Shown here: in pieces, positions 21,702 through 33,300 of the stretch
Layout: the number at the start of each line of letters is the position of its first letter
Position numbering within the stretch: the first letter of the stretch is position 1
Assembly (NCBI GenBank): GCA_008729055.1
Contig: SDUX01000007.1
Location: 2,218,064-2,282,063, forward strand
Source of the DNA: Pyropia haitanensis
Taxonomy: Eukaryota > Rhodophyta > Bangiophyceae > Bangiales > Bangiaceae
DNA length: 64,000 bases
Reading direction: 5' to 3'
The notes under the pieces: model-generated
What the model saw: only the letters and a program-made list of their open reading frames with translations
Database searches by the model: none
Told to the model about the DNA's origin: nothing
Program-made: the position numbers and the translations under genes

Positions 21702-24593
21702 GGCTTCGTCCGCTGTGATCTAATGTATTTTATTGCACAACCTTAACACGTGGCACAACACTTGAAGTCGTCCCAAATTCATTATGCACCGACGTAGTAG
21801 GGCAGGCAGCGTCACGTGATTGAATCTACGTGTAATTCTCGGCTCCCTGTTTTGCTGAGAGCACTCATGGTGGCGCGGGCCTGCCGATCGAATTGGTGTA
21901 ATTTTGTAAGTGGAAGCTGAATCTACGCGAGACCGCTTCGACCCCGCTCAGGCCAAGCCGCCGCAGCCGTTGCTGTGCCGCGCTGCCAACGGCAGCGCCG
22001 CGTCACGAGCTCGGCCGCAGGGCCGCCCAAGGCCACGCCGCAGCTTTTCGCTCAGCGGCTGGCCGCCACAGACCCCCCCTGCATTGGCCCCACTGGCCGC
22101 GGCCGGCGACTGCTCGGCGCTCCCGCATCCCCGGCGTGTGGGGGGGGGGGTGTTGGGGTGAGCGTGCCAGCCATGGCCGCCAGCGCTCGCCGCCGCCGCC
22201 GCGCCATGCTTACAAGACCTTGGCCGCCCGGCACGCCTCTTCTTTTTTTTTTCCGCCTTGGCCCCCCCCCCAACCCGGCACTTCCACTCCCGCCCACGAC
22301 GCGACGATGACAGGCACGACTGCATGATGGTCCTGGCGTGGCGGCCGGCCTGGTCGTCGGCCTCCCCTCCCCCCCCCACCCCACCCGCGCCGGCACTGCC
22401 GTCACTGCCGTCACAGTGCATGAATTGGACGCGTCCATTTTGGGGTCTTTGGTGGGCACGGGGGGGGGGCGGCGGCGGCGGGCTGCGGGCGGCGGGCGGC
22501 CAAGCCGGCGAGCGGCGTGCGCCGTGCCCCCCCCACGCCACGCGCGCGCGAGCGCGCGTGAGCGGCGGCGGCGGCGGCAGCGGCGGGCGGGGGGGAGAGG
22601 CCTGCGTGCCGCCGGGACGTGCGCCGGGCGTGGCGGGCGGCCCGTGTCGGCCGCCCGGCCACGCGCGGGCGGCAGCAGCGACGGCGGCGGCAGCGGCCGA
22701 CAATTTCGACTCGTCTCTCATGCACTCTGTTGCGTGCATTCAGCGAGGGGGGGGGGGGTGGCGGCGTCAGCCGCGCAGCAAGACACCCCTGCGCGGGGAG
22801 TGGGAGTGGGAAGGGGAGCGGGAGGGGGAGGGGTGGGTGGGTGGGGGGTGGCGGTGCTGGCAGCCCGACTGCAGCCGCACTTGCCCTGGCGCGCGCGTCG
22901 CTGCGGCTGGCCGCGCAGCTGTGCGGCGGCTGCTGTTCATTGACCGCCGCGCGCAGGTGGGCGTGGTGCGCAGGGGGTGGTTGGGGGCGGGGAGTGGACG
23001 GCCAGCGCGGCGCGCCTGGCGCGCTGGCGGCGCCTCGGAAGCGGCGCAGACCCCCCCCGCAGCGCCGTCGCGCTGCGCCGTGGGTGGTGGGGGGGTTGGC
23101 CGCCGCGCGCAGCCAGCCGCGTGGCGCGTGGTGGGCCACCACCGCGGCTGTGGCGTGACGCCGGGTGGCTGGGGCGGGTATTGTTGAGGCGGGTGTGGAG
23201 GTTGTGGCTGCCGCCGCCGCCGCCGCTGCCCGCACCCCGTACCCCCCACCCGTCATCCCACGCCGACCGAGTGCAATCAAGTGCGGGCGGGGGTGGATCC
23301 AGGCGCGCGGGGCCGCTGCCGCCTCTAGCCGCGCTGCTGCCCCGTGCGCGCGGCCGCGCCGCTGCGCGCGCGTGCTGGGGAGGTGCGGCAGGGCGGGGGG
23401 GGTGTTGTCGCTCCCGCTGCGCACGCGGCGGCGGCGGCGGCGGCGGCGTGGCCTAGCCGCGCGGCGGCCGCGGCGTGTTGGCTGCGGCGGGCAGCGCCAG
23501 CGCCGCGCGCCGCTGCTGCCGCTGCCGCCGTGGGCGTATCCAGCGCGTCGGCCGCGCGCGGGGAGGTGTGGGGCGGGCGGACGGCGGGCGGTCGGGCGGG
23601 CGGGCGGGCGGGCGGGCGGGCGGGTGGGCGGGCGGGCGGGCGGGTGGTCGGGCGGGCGGTCGGCGCTTGGACATCTGGTGGTGGGGGGGCTCCCTCATTG
23701 ACCCTCCTGGGGTGTTTGTGGGGAGGGGGGGGAGAGGAGGTACTGCACGCCACTGGCTTGGCAGAGGGCCAGTGCGGTCCGCCCCCCCCCCCCTGCACTT
23801 GCCCGGCGGTGGAGAGGAGAGCGCGTACCCGCGGATACGGAACGCCACGGCGCTGCCAGACAGGGCGCTCATTAGGGAGGGGCGGGCGTGACGCTTGGGT
23901 TCCCGCCACCGCCACCTGCCCGGGGGAGACCGGGACAGGAGGGAGGGGAGGGGGGGAGGGAGGGGAAGGGACGGAGGGACGGAGGGAGGGAGGGAGGGAG
24001 GGGGGGGGGGGGGGGGGGGGGGTGGTGGCGGTGGCGGTATCCATTTTCCGCTTGCTGTGTGCTTGGCCTCGCGCCGCCAGCCGTGCCGGCGCGCGCGCGC
24101 CGCCCGCACCCGCCCACCGCCGTGCGTGACACGCCTGGCGGTTGAGGGACTGGCGGGGCGGGAGTGAGTGGAGAACGGAAGCGACCGGCCGGCCCGCGGC
24201 GCTGCTCAAGAGCCCTGCAGCGGCGGCGGGCGGCGGCGGGTGGGGGTGGCTTGGGCTTGGGGTGCGCACGCGGACGGCACTGCTGCTGTACTTTAGGCTC
24301 CCCGTCTTGTCGTGTCGGTGCCCCGCCCTTGCCTCGTTCCTTCCCCCACCGCTGTTGTTGCTCTGCCCTGTTGCTTCCGCCGCCACCATTGCCACCACCG
24401 CACACCGACTGCCACTGCCGCCGCGCACGCCGGGCGAGTGACCTCGGTGCCGGGATATCATATCTCTTTCGGTGTCTGCTTCCTCCCCCTTCTCTTGACT
24501 TGTTCTCTTCCACCCCCCGCTCCCTCGTCCCCGTAGTCTTGTGGCTGCGAGGGGGGACGGGAGCGGCCGCAGTGTCGGCGCGGGGGCGTTGCC
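21702..24593. other. Long intergenic, GC-rich with simple repeats; no supported gene
   Basis: Frames of 150-570 codons are open on both strands at 21950-25050, but translations are Arg/Ala/Gly/Pro repeats with no recognisable domain. Simple repeats include a GGGC-type tetranucleotide tract at 23575-23670 and GGGA plus G-run tracts at 23940-24022. The last 250 bp (24340-24590) are pyrimidine-rich and probably the leader of the BTB gene, with TCCCCGTAG at 24530-24538 as a possible 3' splice site of a leader intron. Confidence 0.45.
23575..23670. repeat. GGGC tetranucleotide microsatellite
   Basis: Near-perfect array of GGGC units interrupted by single GGGT or GGTC variants. On the complementary strand it reads as Arg-Pro/Ala-Pro repeats in open frames, which explains those frames without a gene. 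Confidence 0.85.
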
Positions 24594-26282
24594 ATGGCGT
24601 CGTCGGCGACGGTGGAGCGGGACCGGCCTGGCATGGGCGGCGGGGGTGGCGGGCCGGCCGTGGCGGCGGGGGTGCTCCCCCACGGCGTCGGTGACGGGGG
24701 AAGCGGGGAGGGTGGAGCGGGCGCGGGTGGCGGCGTCGGTGGTGGCGGTGGTGGTGGTAGCCTGGGCGGCGGCGGCAGCCTCGGCGTTGGCGGCGCGGGT
24801 GGCGGTGTCGTTGCGGGTGGCGCGCGGCCGAACCACCGGCTGCGCCTGTTTGGCAGCAGCAGCAGCAGCAGCAACAGCATGGTTGGCGCGGCCGTCTCGC
24901 CTGCCGCGTGCGGCGCGAGCAGTTGCGGGGATCTGCGCTCGCCCGGCCGCGGGTGCGCTGGCGGCGGCGATGGTGGCGGCGGCGGCGCTGGCGGCGCGGC
25001 GCCCGCCGGCCTCGACAGCCCCGAGTCGTGCCGCCTCATCCTGACGCACATGCTCGAGGACGAGCAGCTACGGCAGCTGTGTGACGTGCGGCTGGTTGCG
25101 GGCAACGAGGCGTTCTCCGCGCACCGGGCGGTGCTGGCGGCCGCGTCGCCCGTCTTCCGCGCCATGTTTGTGTCGGACATGAAGGAGCGCACCGCCGCGG
25201 AGGTGACGCTCCACGGCGTCCACCCGCGGTCGCTGCGGGTGGCGCTCCAGTTTATCTATACCGCCCATGCGCGGATTGAGGACGAGGACGAGGCGCTGCT
25301 CGCGCTCGACGCGGCGCGGATGTACAACCTGGACACACTCGAGCGGTTTGTCGAGGGCTACCTCATCTCCCGCCTGTCGGTCGGCAACGCGCTCGCGCTC
25401 CTGTCGTCTGCCGAGCACTTCACCCTGTTTGACCTTCAAACGGCGTGCCAATCAGTGATGGAGAAACACTTTGAGGAGCTCGGCCGGTCGGCGCCCTTCC
25501 TCGACTGCCCCGTGGAGCTACTGCGACAGCTGCTGTCATCGGAGCAGCTGGTCATCCGCTCCGAGGCCAACGTCTTTGAGGCGGTCGTCCGGTGGGTGGA
25601 GCACGCGCCGGCGACGCGGGCAGACCAGATGGAGTCGCTGCTCGAGCTGGTCCACTTTTCCGACATGAGCGACACGGACCTGGCGCTCGTCTCCCACTCG
25701 GTCACCGCGTGCCGGTCGTCGCGGTTCCGGGAACGGCTGCTCAAGACGGTGCTCGTTGCGCGGGCTGCGTCGCCCTTTTCGCTGAGCAGCCTCCTCCGGT
25801 CGGGCTCGCACCTCAAGCCGCGCAAGCGCAGCGACCGGGCGTTTTCGTTTGCGCACGTCCTCTGCGGCGCGTCGGCCGCGCACGCGGTGGCCACCCACAC
25901 GGAGGAGGAGCAGTACACGCCGTGGGCGCTGGAGCAGTCGGGGGAGGTGCTCGTCCGCCTCAAGGTGTACGTCAATGGGTATGGCAAGGCGCGGGGCGAG
26001 TACATTAGCATCTACCTGCAGGCGCGGTCGGCGTCCAAGCGGGAGACGATTGACAAGACCGCCTCGTTTGACATTTTCATCCTCAACCGCAAGAACCCAG
26101 CGGCCAGCATCAGCTACAGCTCACAGCACTACTTTACGGCGACGTCGGACCACTGGGGCTTTCACCGAGCGCTCGCGCTGCCGCGGCTGCGGGACCCGTC
26201 GCAAGGGTTTGTGGACGAGGCGACCGACTCGCTGGTGGTGGGCGCAACGGTGTACGGGCTGGCCCCATCCCTGTCGCAGTGA
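24594..26282 (+). CDS. BTB-BACK protein with C-terminal MATH/TRAF-like domain
   Basis: 562 residues from ATG 24594 to TGA 26280. Residues 1-140 are Gly/Ser-rich. About 145-255 is a BTB/POZ domain (LCDVRLVAGNEAFSAHRAVL, SPVFRAMF, LRVALQFIYT). About 260-390 is a BACK domain (LISRLSVGNALALLSSAEHF, CPVELLRQLLSSEQLVIRSE, EAVVRWVEH). Residues about 430-555 look like a MATH/TRAF fold: EVLVRLKVYVNGYGKARGEY, ISIYLQAR, FDIFILNRKN, DHWGFHRAL and a closing TDSLVVGATVYGL. BTB-BACK proteins are usually CUL3 ubiquitin-ligase adaptors, with the third domain binding substrate. Here the substrate module would be MATH at the C terminus, the reverse of the SPOP order. BTB-BACK is certain and MATH likely. The start is chosen as the first ATG before the Gly-rich lead. 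Confidence 0.88.
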   Translation: MASSATVERDRPGMGGGGGGPAVAAGVLPHGVGDGGSGEGGAGAGGGVGGGGGGGSLGGGGSLGVGGAGGGVVAGGARPNHRLRLFGSSSSSSNSMVGAAVSPAACGASSCGDLRSPGRGCAGGGDGGGGGAGGAAPAGLDSPESCRLILTHMLEDEQLRQLCDVRLVAGNEAFSAHRAVLAAASPVFRAMFVSDMKERTAAEVTLHGVHPRSLRVALQFIYTAHARIEDEDEALLALDAARMYNLDTLERFVEGYLISRLSVGNALALLSSAEHFTLFDLQTACQSVMEKHFEELGRSAPFLDCPVELLRQLLSSEQLVIRSEANVFEAVVRWVEHAPATRADQMESLLELVHFSDMSDTDLALVSHSVTACRSSRFRERLLKTVLVARAASPFSLSSLLRSGSHLKPRKRSDRAFSFAHVLCGASAAHAVATHTEEEQYTPWALEQSGEVLVRLKVYVNGYGKARGEYISIYLQARSASKRETIDKTASFDIFILNRKNPAASISYSSQHYFTATSDHWGFHRALALPRLRDPSQGFVDEATDSLVVGATVYGLAPSLSQ

Positions 26283-27353
26283 TCCCTGTTTTGGTTCTCC
26301 CTTCGGGTCGTCTAGTTCGGGAGGCCGGGGGGGAGGGGGAGGGGGCGGCCTAGAGTGGCTCGTAGCGGCAAGAGAGAGCGGGGCAACGGGGCGGGCGGCG
26401 ACGCCCGCCGCGGCCATCGCTGGCACCCAAGCCGTTCGAGTCGGCCGTTGCCCCCCTTGTGGTCGCGTCGCCTACGCCATGGCGGCTATTTTTGGGACTA
26501 CCTGCTTACCCGGCGCTCCATAAACACAAGTGCTCGTTGCTCGCAACTGTGCGAATTCCCTGGTCGTTGGCGATTGTGCATCTGTCCGTGGGGTCTGTTC
26601 CCGACCCCGGCCCGTTCATCGCAAACAAGTACGAACGGAAGGAGACATAAGCCTGAGAGAAGGCGGGCGTTCTTCAGCACTCGGTGGGGTTCTCTTGCGC
26701 AGCGCCACGTTGTTTGGGCGGGGGGCGGTCCATCTTCCTCCGGGTTATCACGAGAGTCACTGCTCATCGTTGTGTCTCCATGTGCCCACCGTTGTGCGCA
26801 CCTCCATGTGCCCACCCTTGTTGGGGGGCGTCTCCATGTGCCCGCCTTGGTGTCGCGCTCGGCAGGGGGGCACACGGGACTGCCGCACACACGTGGAGAC
26901 ACAATCCCGCTGGGGTAGGGCGCTCCGAGGCGGGGCGGCGTCCGTACAGTACCTCCGCCCTGTTGGCGTGGGACTCAGTCGCTCGACGAAAATGGAAAAT
27001 GATAATGATCTTTGGACACGTTTCAGTTTTCAAGACTCTGGGCCTGCGTGGGAGGAGGCGGCGGCGGCGACGGCGGCGCGCGCCGAGACGACGTGATCCT
27101 TCCGCGTGGCCACTTCGGTGCCCTGCGTACTTGGTCGTCTCGCAGTAGAGCTGCCCTGCACCCCCTCTCCTCACCCCGCACCCCTTCTCCCCCTCCCCGC
27201 CCCTTCCCCTTACCTGTAGCTCGCACCGAGTACCAGCCCCGCCGCCCGTGACACGCCCATTGTTCTGTCCTTTTGGTGTCCTCCGCCCACCTCGGCCCCT
27301 CTCGCCTCCCCTCCCCCCCGCCCCGCCCCGCCCCGCCCCGCCCCGCCCCCGCC
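26283..27353. other. Intergenic with short CTCCATGTGCCCACC repeats
   Basis: A TAAACA-containing stretch near 26520 may mark the 3' end of the BTB transcript. At 26776-26850 the word CTCCATGTGCCC occurs four times with short spacers. 27150-27350 is pyrimidine-rich with CCCCG repeats just before the next ATG. No gene seen. Confidence 0.5.
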
Positions 27354-28996
27354 ATGGTGCGCACGCGGTCCGCGCCGCGGGGACGGTCGCCGCTGCACGC
27401 CCTCCCCACCCCCATGCGGCGGCGACGCGCGACGGCGACAGCGGCGACGCCGACCGCGGCGGGTACGGGCGGTGCGACCGGCAGCGGCGGCGGCGGCACT
27501 TCCCCCGCGGCGGCAGCGGCGGTCCCCAATGGCGTAGCAGCCGCCGGGAGGTTGGCTGCGGCTGCCGCCACCGAGTTGGCTGCGGCTGCCGCGACTGAGT
27601 TGGCGGCTGACGCTATGCCCGCGACGGCGCCGGCCGTGGCACCCGTCGACGGCGACGTGGCCGCCGGCGACGGCGGCGGCAGCGGCGGCGGCAGCTCAGA
27701 CTCGGACTCGGACCCCGCTGTAGGCGGCGCCGCCGCCGACGGCAGCTCGGACTCGGACTCGGACGCCCCTGACAACGGCGCGCCTGGCGACAGCTCAGAC
27801 TCGGACTCGGACCCTGCTGACGGCGGCGCCGCCGTTGACGGCAGCTCGAACTCGGATTCGGACGCCCCTGACAACGGCGCCCCTGGCGACAGCTCAGACT
27901 CGGACTCGGACCCTGCTGACGGCGGCGCCGCCGTTGACGGCAGCTCGAACTCGGATTCGGACGCCCCTGACAACGGCGCCCCTGGCGACAGCTCAGACTC
28001 GGAGTCGGACTCCGCTGACGGCGGCGGCGCCGCCGACGGCAGCTCGGACTCGGACTCGGACGCCCCCGACAGCGGCGCCGCCGGCGGCAGCACAGACTCG
28101 GACTCGGACCCTGCTGACGGCGGCGGCGCCGCCGACGGCAGCTCGGACTCGGACTCGGACTTGGACGCCCCCAACAGCGGTGCCGCTGGCGACGGCGGCT
28201 CGGACTCGGATTCGGACGCCCCCCCCGCGGAGGTTTCTCTAGCTCCCGCCCGCTCCCCCTCCGCCGGCGGTGCTGCTGGCGACGGCGGCTCGGGCTCAGA
28301 CTCGGATGCTCCCCCCGAGGAGGTCTCCCTCTCTGCCGCCCGCTCCACCGCTGCGGCGCTGCGGGAGGCGGAGCGGGCGGCGGGCGACCCCCACCGTCGG
28401 CGTGCGGCCACCGCCGCGCGCAACGCGCGTAAGAAGCGGCGGCTGGCCGCGGCGCCGGCTGCAGCGGCGGCTGCAGGAGCCGCGTCCCCGGCGGGGACGA
28501 CGGCTGCGCGAGCCACGCCCGACGGTGGGGATGGGGGTGCAGGTGGTGCTGGTGGTGGCGGCGGCGACGGCCGCCTGCTGCCAGAGGCCCTCTTGGCACG
28601 CGCCGCGGCCGCGGCCGCGGCGGGCACCGCCGCGGCCGACGCAGCGGCCGACGCGGCGGCGACGACCGCGGCGGCCGTCGCGGCGCGCCAAGCGGCGGTG
28701 CTGCGGTCGCCGCGGGCGGGCGGGGTGGCGGCGGCGGCCGCCGCGGCGGGCCGCCGCCCGCGGCGGCTGCTGCCCGAGGCGGGGCCGGGGGTGGAGGTCG
28801 TCGCGCTGCAGCCCGTGGGGCGGGCGGGGGGGGGGGTGCGTCGGCCGGCGCCGCGGCCGCGCGCGGGGGGGCGGATGCCGCCCGGCGGGGGGTGGACCCG
28901 GCGGCGGCGACGGCGCAGCGGTTCCTCCGGCGGTCGTTCCAGTTTGGCGGGCGGGTGCCGGCGTCGTCGGAGCGTGCACGGAAGCGAAAGTGGTGA
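27354..28996 (+). CDS. Acidic Ser-Asp repeat protein with basic C-terminus, frame broken at a G run
   Basis: ATG 27354. A basic Ala-rich N-terminus leads into about 180 residues of SSDSDSD blocks separated by Gly/Ala/Pro spacers. The period is about 33 residues (99 bp), with two nearly identical copies at 27780-27980. Then comes LREAERAAGDPHRRRAATAA with NARKKRRL, an Ala-rich helix segment (DGRLLPEALLARAAAAAAAG) and LLPEAGPGVEVVALQPVGRA. The open frame continues to 29042 but turns Arg/Gly-random after the G run at about 28825-28836. A shift there gives AQRFLRRSFQFGGRV and ends in RARKRKW with TGA at 28994, which looks like the true C-terminus. Acidic blocks with basic flanks suggest a nuclear or nucleolar protein. 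No family recognised. Confidence 0.6.
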
Positions 28997-30334
28997 CTGG
29001 ACGCGGAGGGGGGGTGCGGGGGGGGTGGGTCTTGGCACGTAGCAACAAAGTACAGCGTCGTTGACGCCAGGCTGGCTTCCCTGCAGAGCGCCACCTATCC
29101 CAGTGTGGTTTGCCCCACGTTGGTGGCTGGTGCTGGCTAGAAGGGGGTAGGTGGGGGAGGGGGTGAGCACGTTGTCACAGTGCGGTTGGTGGGCCACCGC
29201 TGCCGACTACAGCCTGGCTCACTCGTGGAGCGCCGACCACCCGTGTTCTTTCCCAGGGCCGTCTTGTCGACAGATCCCCACTTCGTCACGGCGCGTGGTC
29301 CCTCCTCAAAGGTCCCAATTTAATTGGGCGTCCAATTGGACCCCCGGCCCTGCCAGGCCATTGGCCCTTCGCTGACACACCGTCCCCCTGTGGACGACCC
29401 GTCCAGCGGCGGACCAGCCGGAATGACAGTGGGGGCGCTGGTGCCGCGGCGGAAGGGGCGCCGCAGAGGGCCAGAACAGAATAGAAAAAAAAGGGGGAGG
29501 AGAGGAGTCTGGGAGGGGGGGGTCGGGGTGGCGGGCTGGGGAGAGGCGACCCCGGCCGGCGCCAGCACCCCACCACCCCCAACGCAGACAGCCGCCGCGC
29601 GAGCCGCCACGTGTGCCCACCCGGCCGATTCATGCCCCCACCACGCGCTGCGGGGGGGTCGCGGCGGGTAGGCCGCGACAAGGGGTGCCGCGGGGCCGCC
29701 TTGCTCGCCCCCCCCCGCCCCCCCACCGCCACGGTGACCGTCGCTCCCACCCGCAGCGCAGCGCGGGCGGCCCGCGGCTTGCTGGTGCGGCCCGTGCCCG
29801 ACCGCCACTGCCCCTGCCCGCTTGTGACCGCGGGGGGTCGTGGGGCTGTTGGGCGGGGGGGCTGGCCGGGGGGTGTGCGGCCGAGGGTGGGGGGGGGGAG
29901 GGAGGGGCGTGTCGTCGCCGGGCGCGGTGACTCCCAGGTCGGTCGCCGGCCGGCCCGTCCACCCGGCGTGCCGTCGCCGCACGGGCGCGGTCGCCGGTCG
30001 CCGCCGGTCGTCTGCCCCCTGGCTGTGGGTTCCCGGCTGTGGGTCCCGGCCGCCGCGGCGGGGGCGCGACCAGCGGGCGGCGTCGTCGGCGGCGCTCGGC
30101 AGCGCCGGCCACCCCCATGCGTGGCACGCGCGTCTAGACCGCGCCGCTGGTCGCGGGGCAGCGCTGCTGGCTGAGCCGCCAGCCCGCGGCAGTGCCGTCG
30201 GGCCCGCTTTGCAGTGGCAAGCCCCTGCCCCCCTTCACCCCTTTCCCCTGCCCCCTCCCCCCTTCTCACCTTCCCCCCCGCCTTCCGTCTCGTTTGACTG
30301 ACTCTGCCTGAGCTTGCATCACGCTACCCTTACG
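28997..30334. other. Intergenic before the formin gene
   Basis: Mixed sequence with G/C runs. Frames on both strands are open but Arg/Pro/Gly compositional. 30225-30300 is strongly pyrimidine-rich and immediately precedes the formin ATG, so it is probably promoter or leader. No gene seen. Confidence 0.45.
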
Positions 30335-33300
30335 ATGAAGGGCCTGGGCCTGCTGCAGACGTTTTACAAGAAGCCCGTCAAGCGGTGCGTTGTAGAGCTC
30401 TCCGACGGCCTGTGGGCGGGGGTGCACTCGGACGATGGAGCGTTTGACGGGGACCTCCGGGCGGTCCTGGCCAAGTCTCGCAAGCGGTATGGGGACCTGT
30501 CGGAAATCCTGCTTGTCGATACGTCCCCCGCCCCGTTCCTCACCGCCGTCTGTGCGGACGTGCTCACCTCCCACGTGGTGTACCTGGGGCCCTGGGCGGG
30601 TGCCCCGTCGCTGCACAGCGTGTGGGAGGTGGTCGCCGACATGTACGACTACTTGGCAGCGGGCGCCGCGACGGGGCACAGCCGTGTGGTGCTGCTCGTT
30701 GGCACCAACCTGTTCCCCGGCTACCCGGCTATGGCGCCCGTGGCGCTGCTGTCAGCAGCCTACTGGGTGTACACGCGGGTGGCCGAGACCGGCGCAGATG
30801 CGCTGGCGCTGTTCCTCGCTCGCGCACGGGGCGCGCGGCTCACCACCGACCGGCAGCTGCTGGAGGAGGCGGACGGGTCGCGGCGGCCCAACCTGACCGC
30901 CCTCATGGGCTGGTTTTCTGCCGTCCGCCGCACCGCGTCGCTGCCGGTGCGCAAGCCCGTGCGACTGCTCAAGGTGCTGGTGCAGGGCAGCGTCACGCTC
31001 GCCGGGGGGGATCCGTGGAACCCCATCGTGCGCCTGTACACGCCGTCCAAGTTTGAGGACGCCCACGAGTGCGTCACGCTGGTGCGGCGGGAGGGGGAGG
31101 CCGCCGCGGTGGGCACCGACTTTGCCTCGTTTGATCTGGACGAGGTGGTATGCGGCGACGCGGTGCTGGTGTTTGAGCACTGGCTGCCGCTGGTCGACCA
31201 GACGCGCCCGCTCTTCTCTGCCGTTCTCCACACATCGTTTGTGACCGCGCCGTGCCACCGGGTTGCCATTGGGGAGCTGGACCTGGCGCCCGACGTGGGC
31301 GAGCTGCGCGTGGACAGCCACCTGGCAGTGGACGTGTTTTTCCCCGACGACGTGGACACCGAGCCTGAAGTGGACGACACGGATGGCAACGCGGCGTTTG
31401 AGAAGAAGTATGGTGCGGGCGTGCTGCACTACCTGGATCGGGTTCGGGAGGAGGCGTCGGTGATTAGCAACCTGGCGTCGACCGCTCCGACGGCGCCGCT
31501 GTTGCACCCCGCCCACGTGGCGGGAGGGGGGGCGGGTGCGTCGGGCGGAGCAGGCGCTGGCGTTGGCATGGGCGGCGGCCCGGGGATGGGCGGCGCCTCG
31601 GGCACGGCACCTCCACGGTACAACCCGACGGTGACGGCGCAGCAGGCGGCCATCATGGGGTCGTCGGCGGGCCAGGACTTCCTCTCCGAGCTCACTGCCA
31701 CCGTTGGAGCACGCAACGCCACGGCAGCGGCGGGCGCCATTTCGGAAGGCAGCCAGGGCGATGGCGGCGTGGACGACGTGGAGGCCGGCCGAAAGATGAA
31801 GCTCATCCAGGAGATGCTGCGGCAGGTGCCCGAGCACGACCTGGCCCATTTTGCACAGGCCTTCCAATCCTTCCGCGAGGGCGGTGGCTCGGACAGCAGT
31901 GGTGGCGGCTCGGACGATGACGAGGATCGGGCGGACGAGGATGAGCGGCAGCGGCAGGCGCGGCGGTCGCTTGCCCGCACGTTCCGTTCCAAAAACAGCC
32001 GCGGCAGCGGGGAACGCCGCAGCCGGCACACCCGCCGCCGCAGTGGCGAAAGCTTTACGTCGGTAGGCAACGACAGCCTGGACGAGTACCTGATGGGCCA
32101 AAACAACGTGCGGTTTGTTGAGGAAGAGCCACTATCGTCAGGCGGGCGGTCTGACGCGTCGTCAGCCACCGCGTACGAGCGGCGGCGCGGCAAGGCGGGG
32201 GCGCCCTCTCGGCCGCACGCGGGGCCGTCGTCGGGTGGCGGCGCGGCGCGGAGGCGGAGGAGCGGCGATGGTGGCGACGGCATTGTGGGCGGGGCACCTT
32301 CTGCAGAGGAGGAGGCAGCTGCGATTGGTACTATCCTCTCTCCCTCGTCCGCCGCGGCCGCCGAAGGCAATGGCGTTGATGTGCCACCGCCGCCGTCTCC
32401 ACCGACAGATGGCGGTGGGGCGGGTGCAGTGCCGTCGCCGCCGCCGCCAGGGGCGGGCACTGGCGGCCCGCCGCCACCGCCGCCACCGCCGGGTGGCCTT
32501 CGGCCGCCCACGCCGAGTGGTGGCGGCGGCGGTCCCACTGCTCCGCCGCCACCACCGCCACCGCCGGGTGGCCTTCGGCCACCCACGCCGAGTGGTGGCG
32601 GCGGTGGTCCCGCTGCTCCGCCGCCACCACCGCCACCCCCCGGTGGTCTGCGGCCACCCACGCCCAGTCAGGGCGGCGGCGGTCCCGCTCCACCACCACC
32701 GCCACCACCACCGCCTGGCGGCCTCCGACCGCCGACCCCTGGACCCGGCGAGGGCGCGGGCCCGCGAGTACCCCCGCCCCCACCGCCACCGCCAGGGGGT
32801 CTGCGTCCGCCCACGCCGGCGACTGGTGGTGGCGGGGCAGGCCCACCCAAGCTGCCACCGCCCCCGCCACCGCCGGGGGGCCTGCGGCCGCCTACGCCCA
32901 GCGGTGGGGCGGGGGGGCCCAAGCCGCCGCCTCCTCCGCCCCCGCCTGGTGGCCTTCGGCCGCCCACGCCTAGCGGTGGAGCAGGGGGGCCCAAGCCGCC
33001 GCCGCCGCCGCCCCCGCCAGGTGGTCTGCGACGTCCGGGTCCGCCAGTGCCGCCCCCACCGGGCGGTCTGCGACCGCCCGGGCCGCCTGTGCCACCGCCT
33101 CCGGGGGGCCTGCGCCCACCACGGCCACAGGGGGCAGGCCCGCCCCCACCAGGTGCGCTCAAGGCACCCGGCGGCGGTTTGCCTCCTCGGCCATCGGGCG
33201 CCGACGCCGACGCCGACGCGGCCGCCGCGGCGGCGGCGGCCAACGCGCAGGCTGCAGCCAAGGCCAAGGCCAAGCGGAACGAGACCAAGATGGTGCACTG

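Noticed and set aside
22411..25049. Several long ORFs on both strands before the BTB gene
   Set aside because: Compositional Arg/Ala/Pro/Gly sequence crossing GGGC and GGGA microsatellites; no motif or plausible start context.
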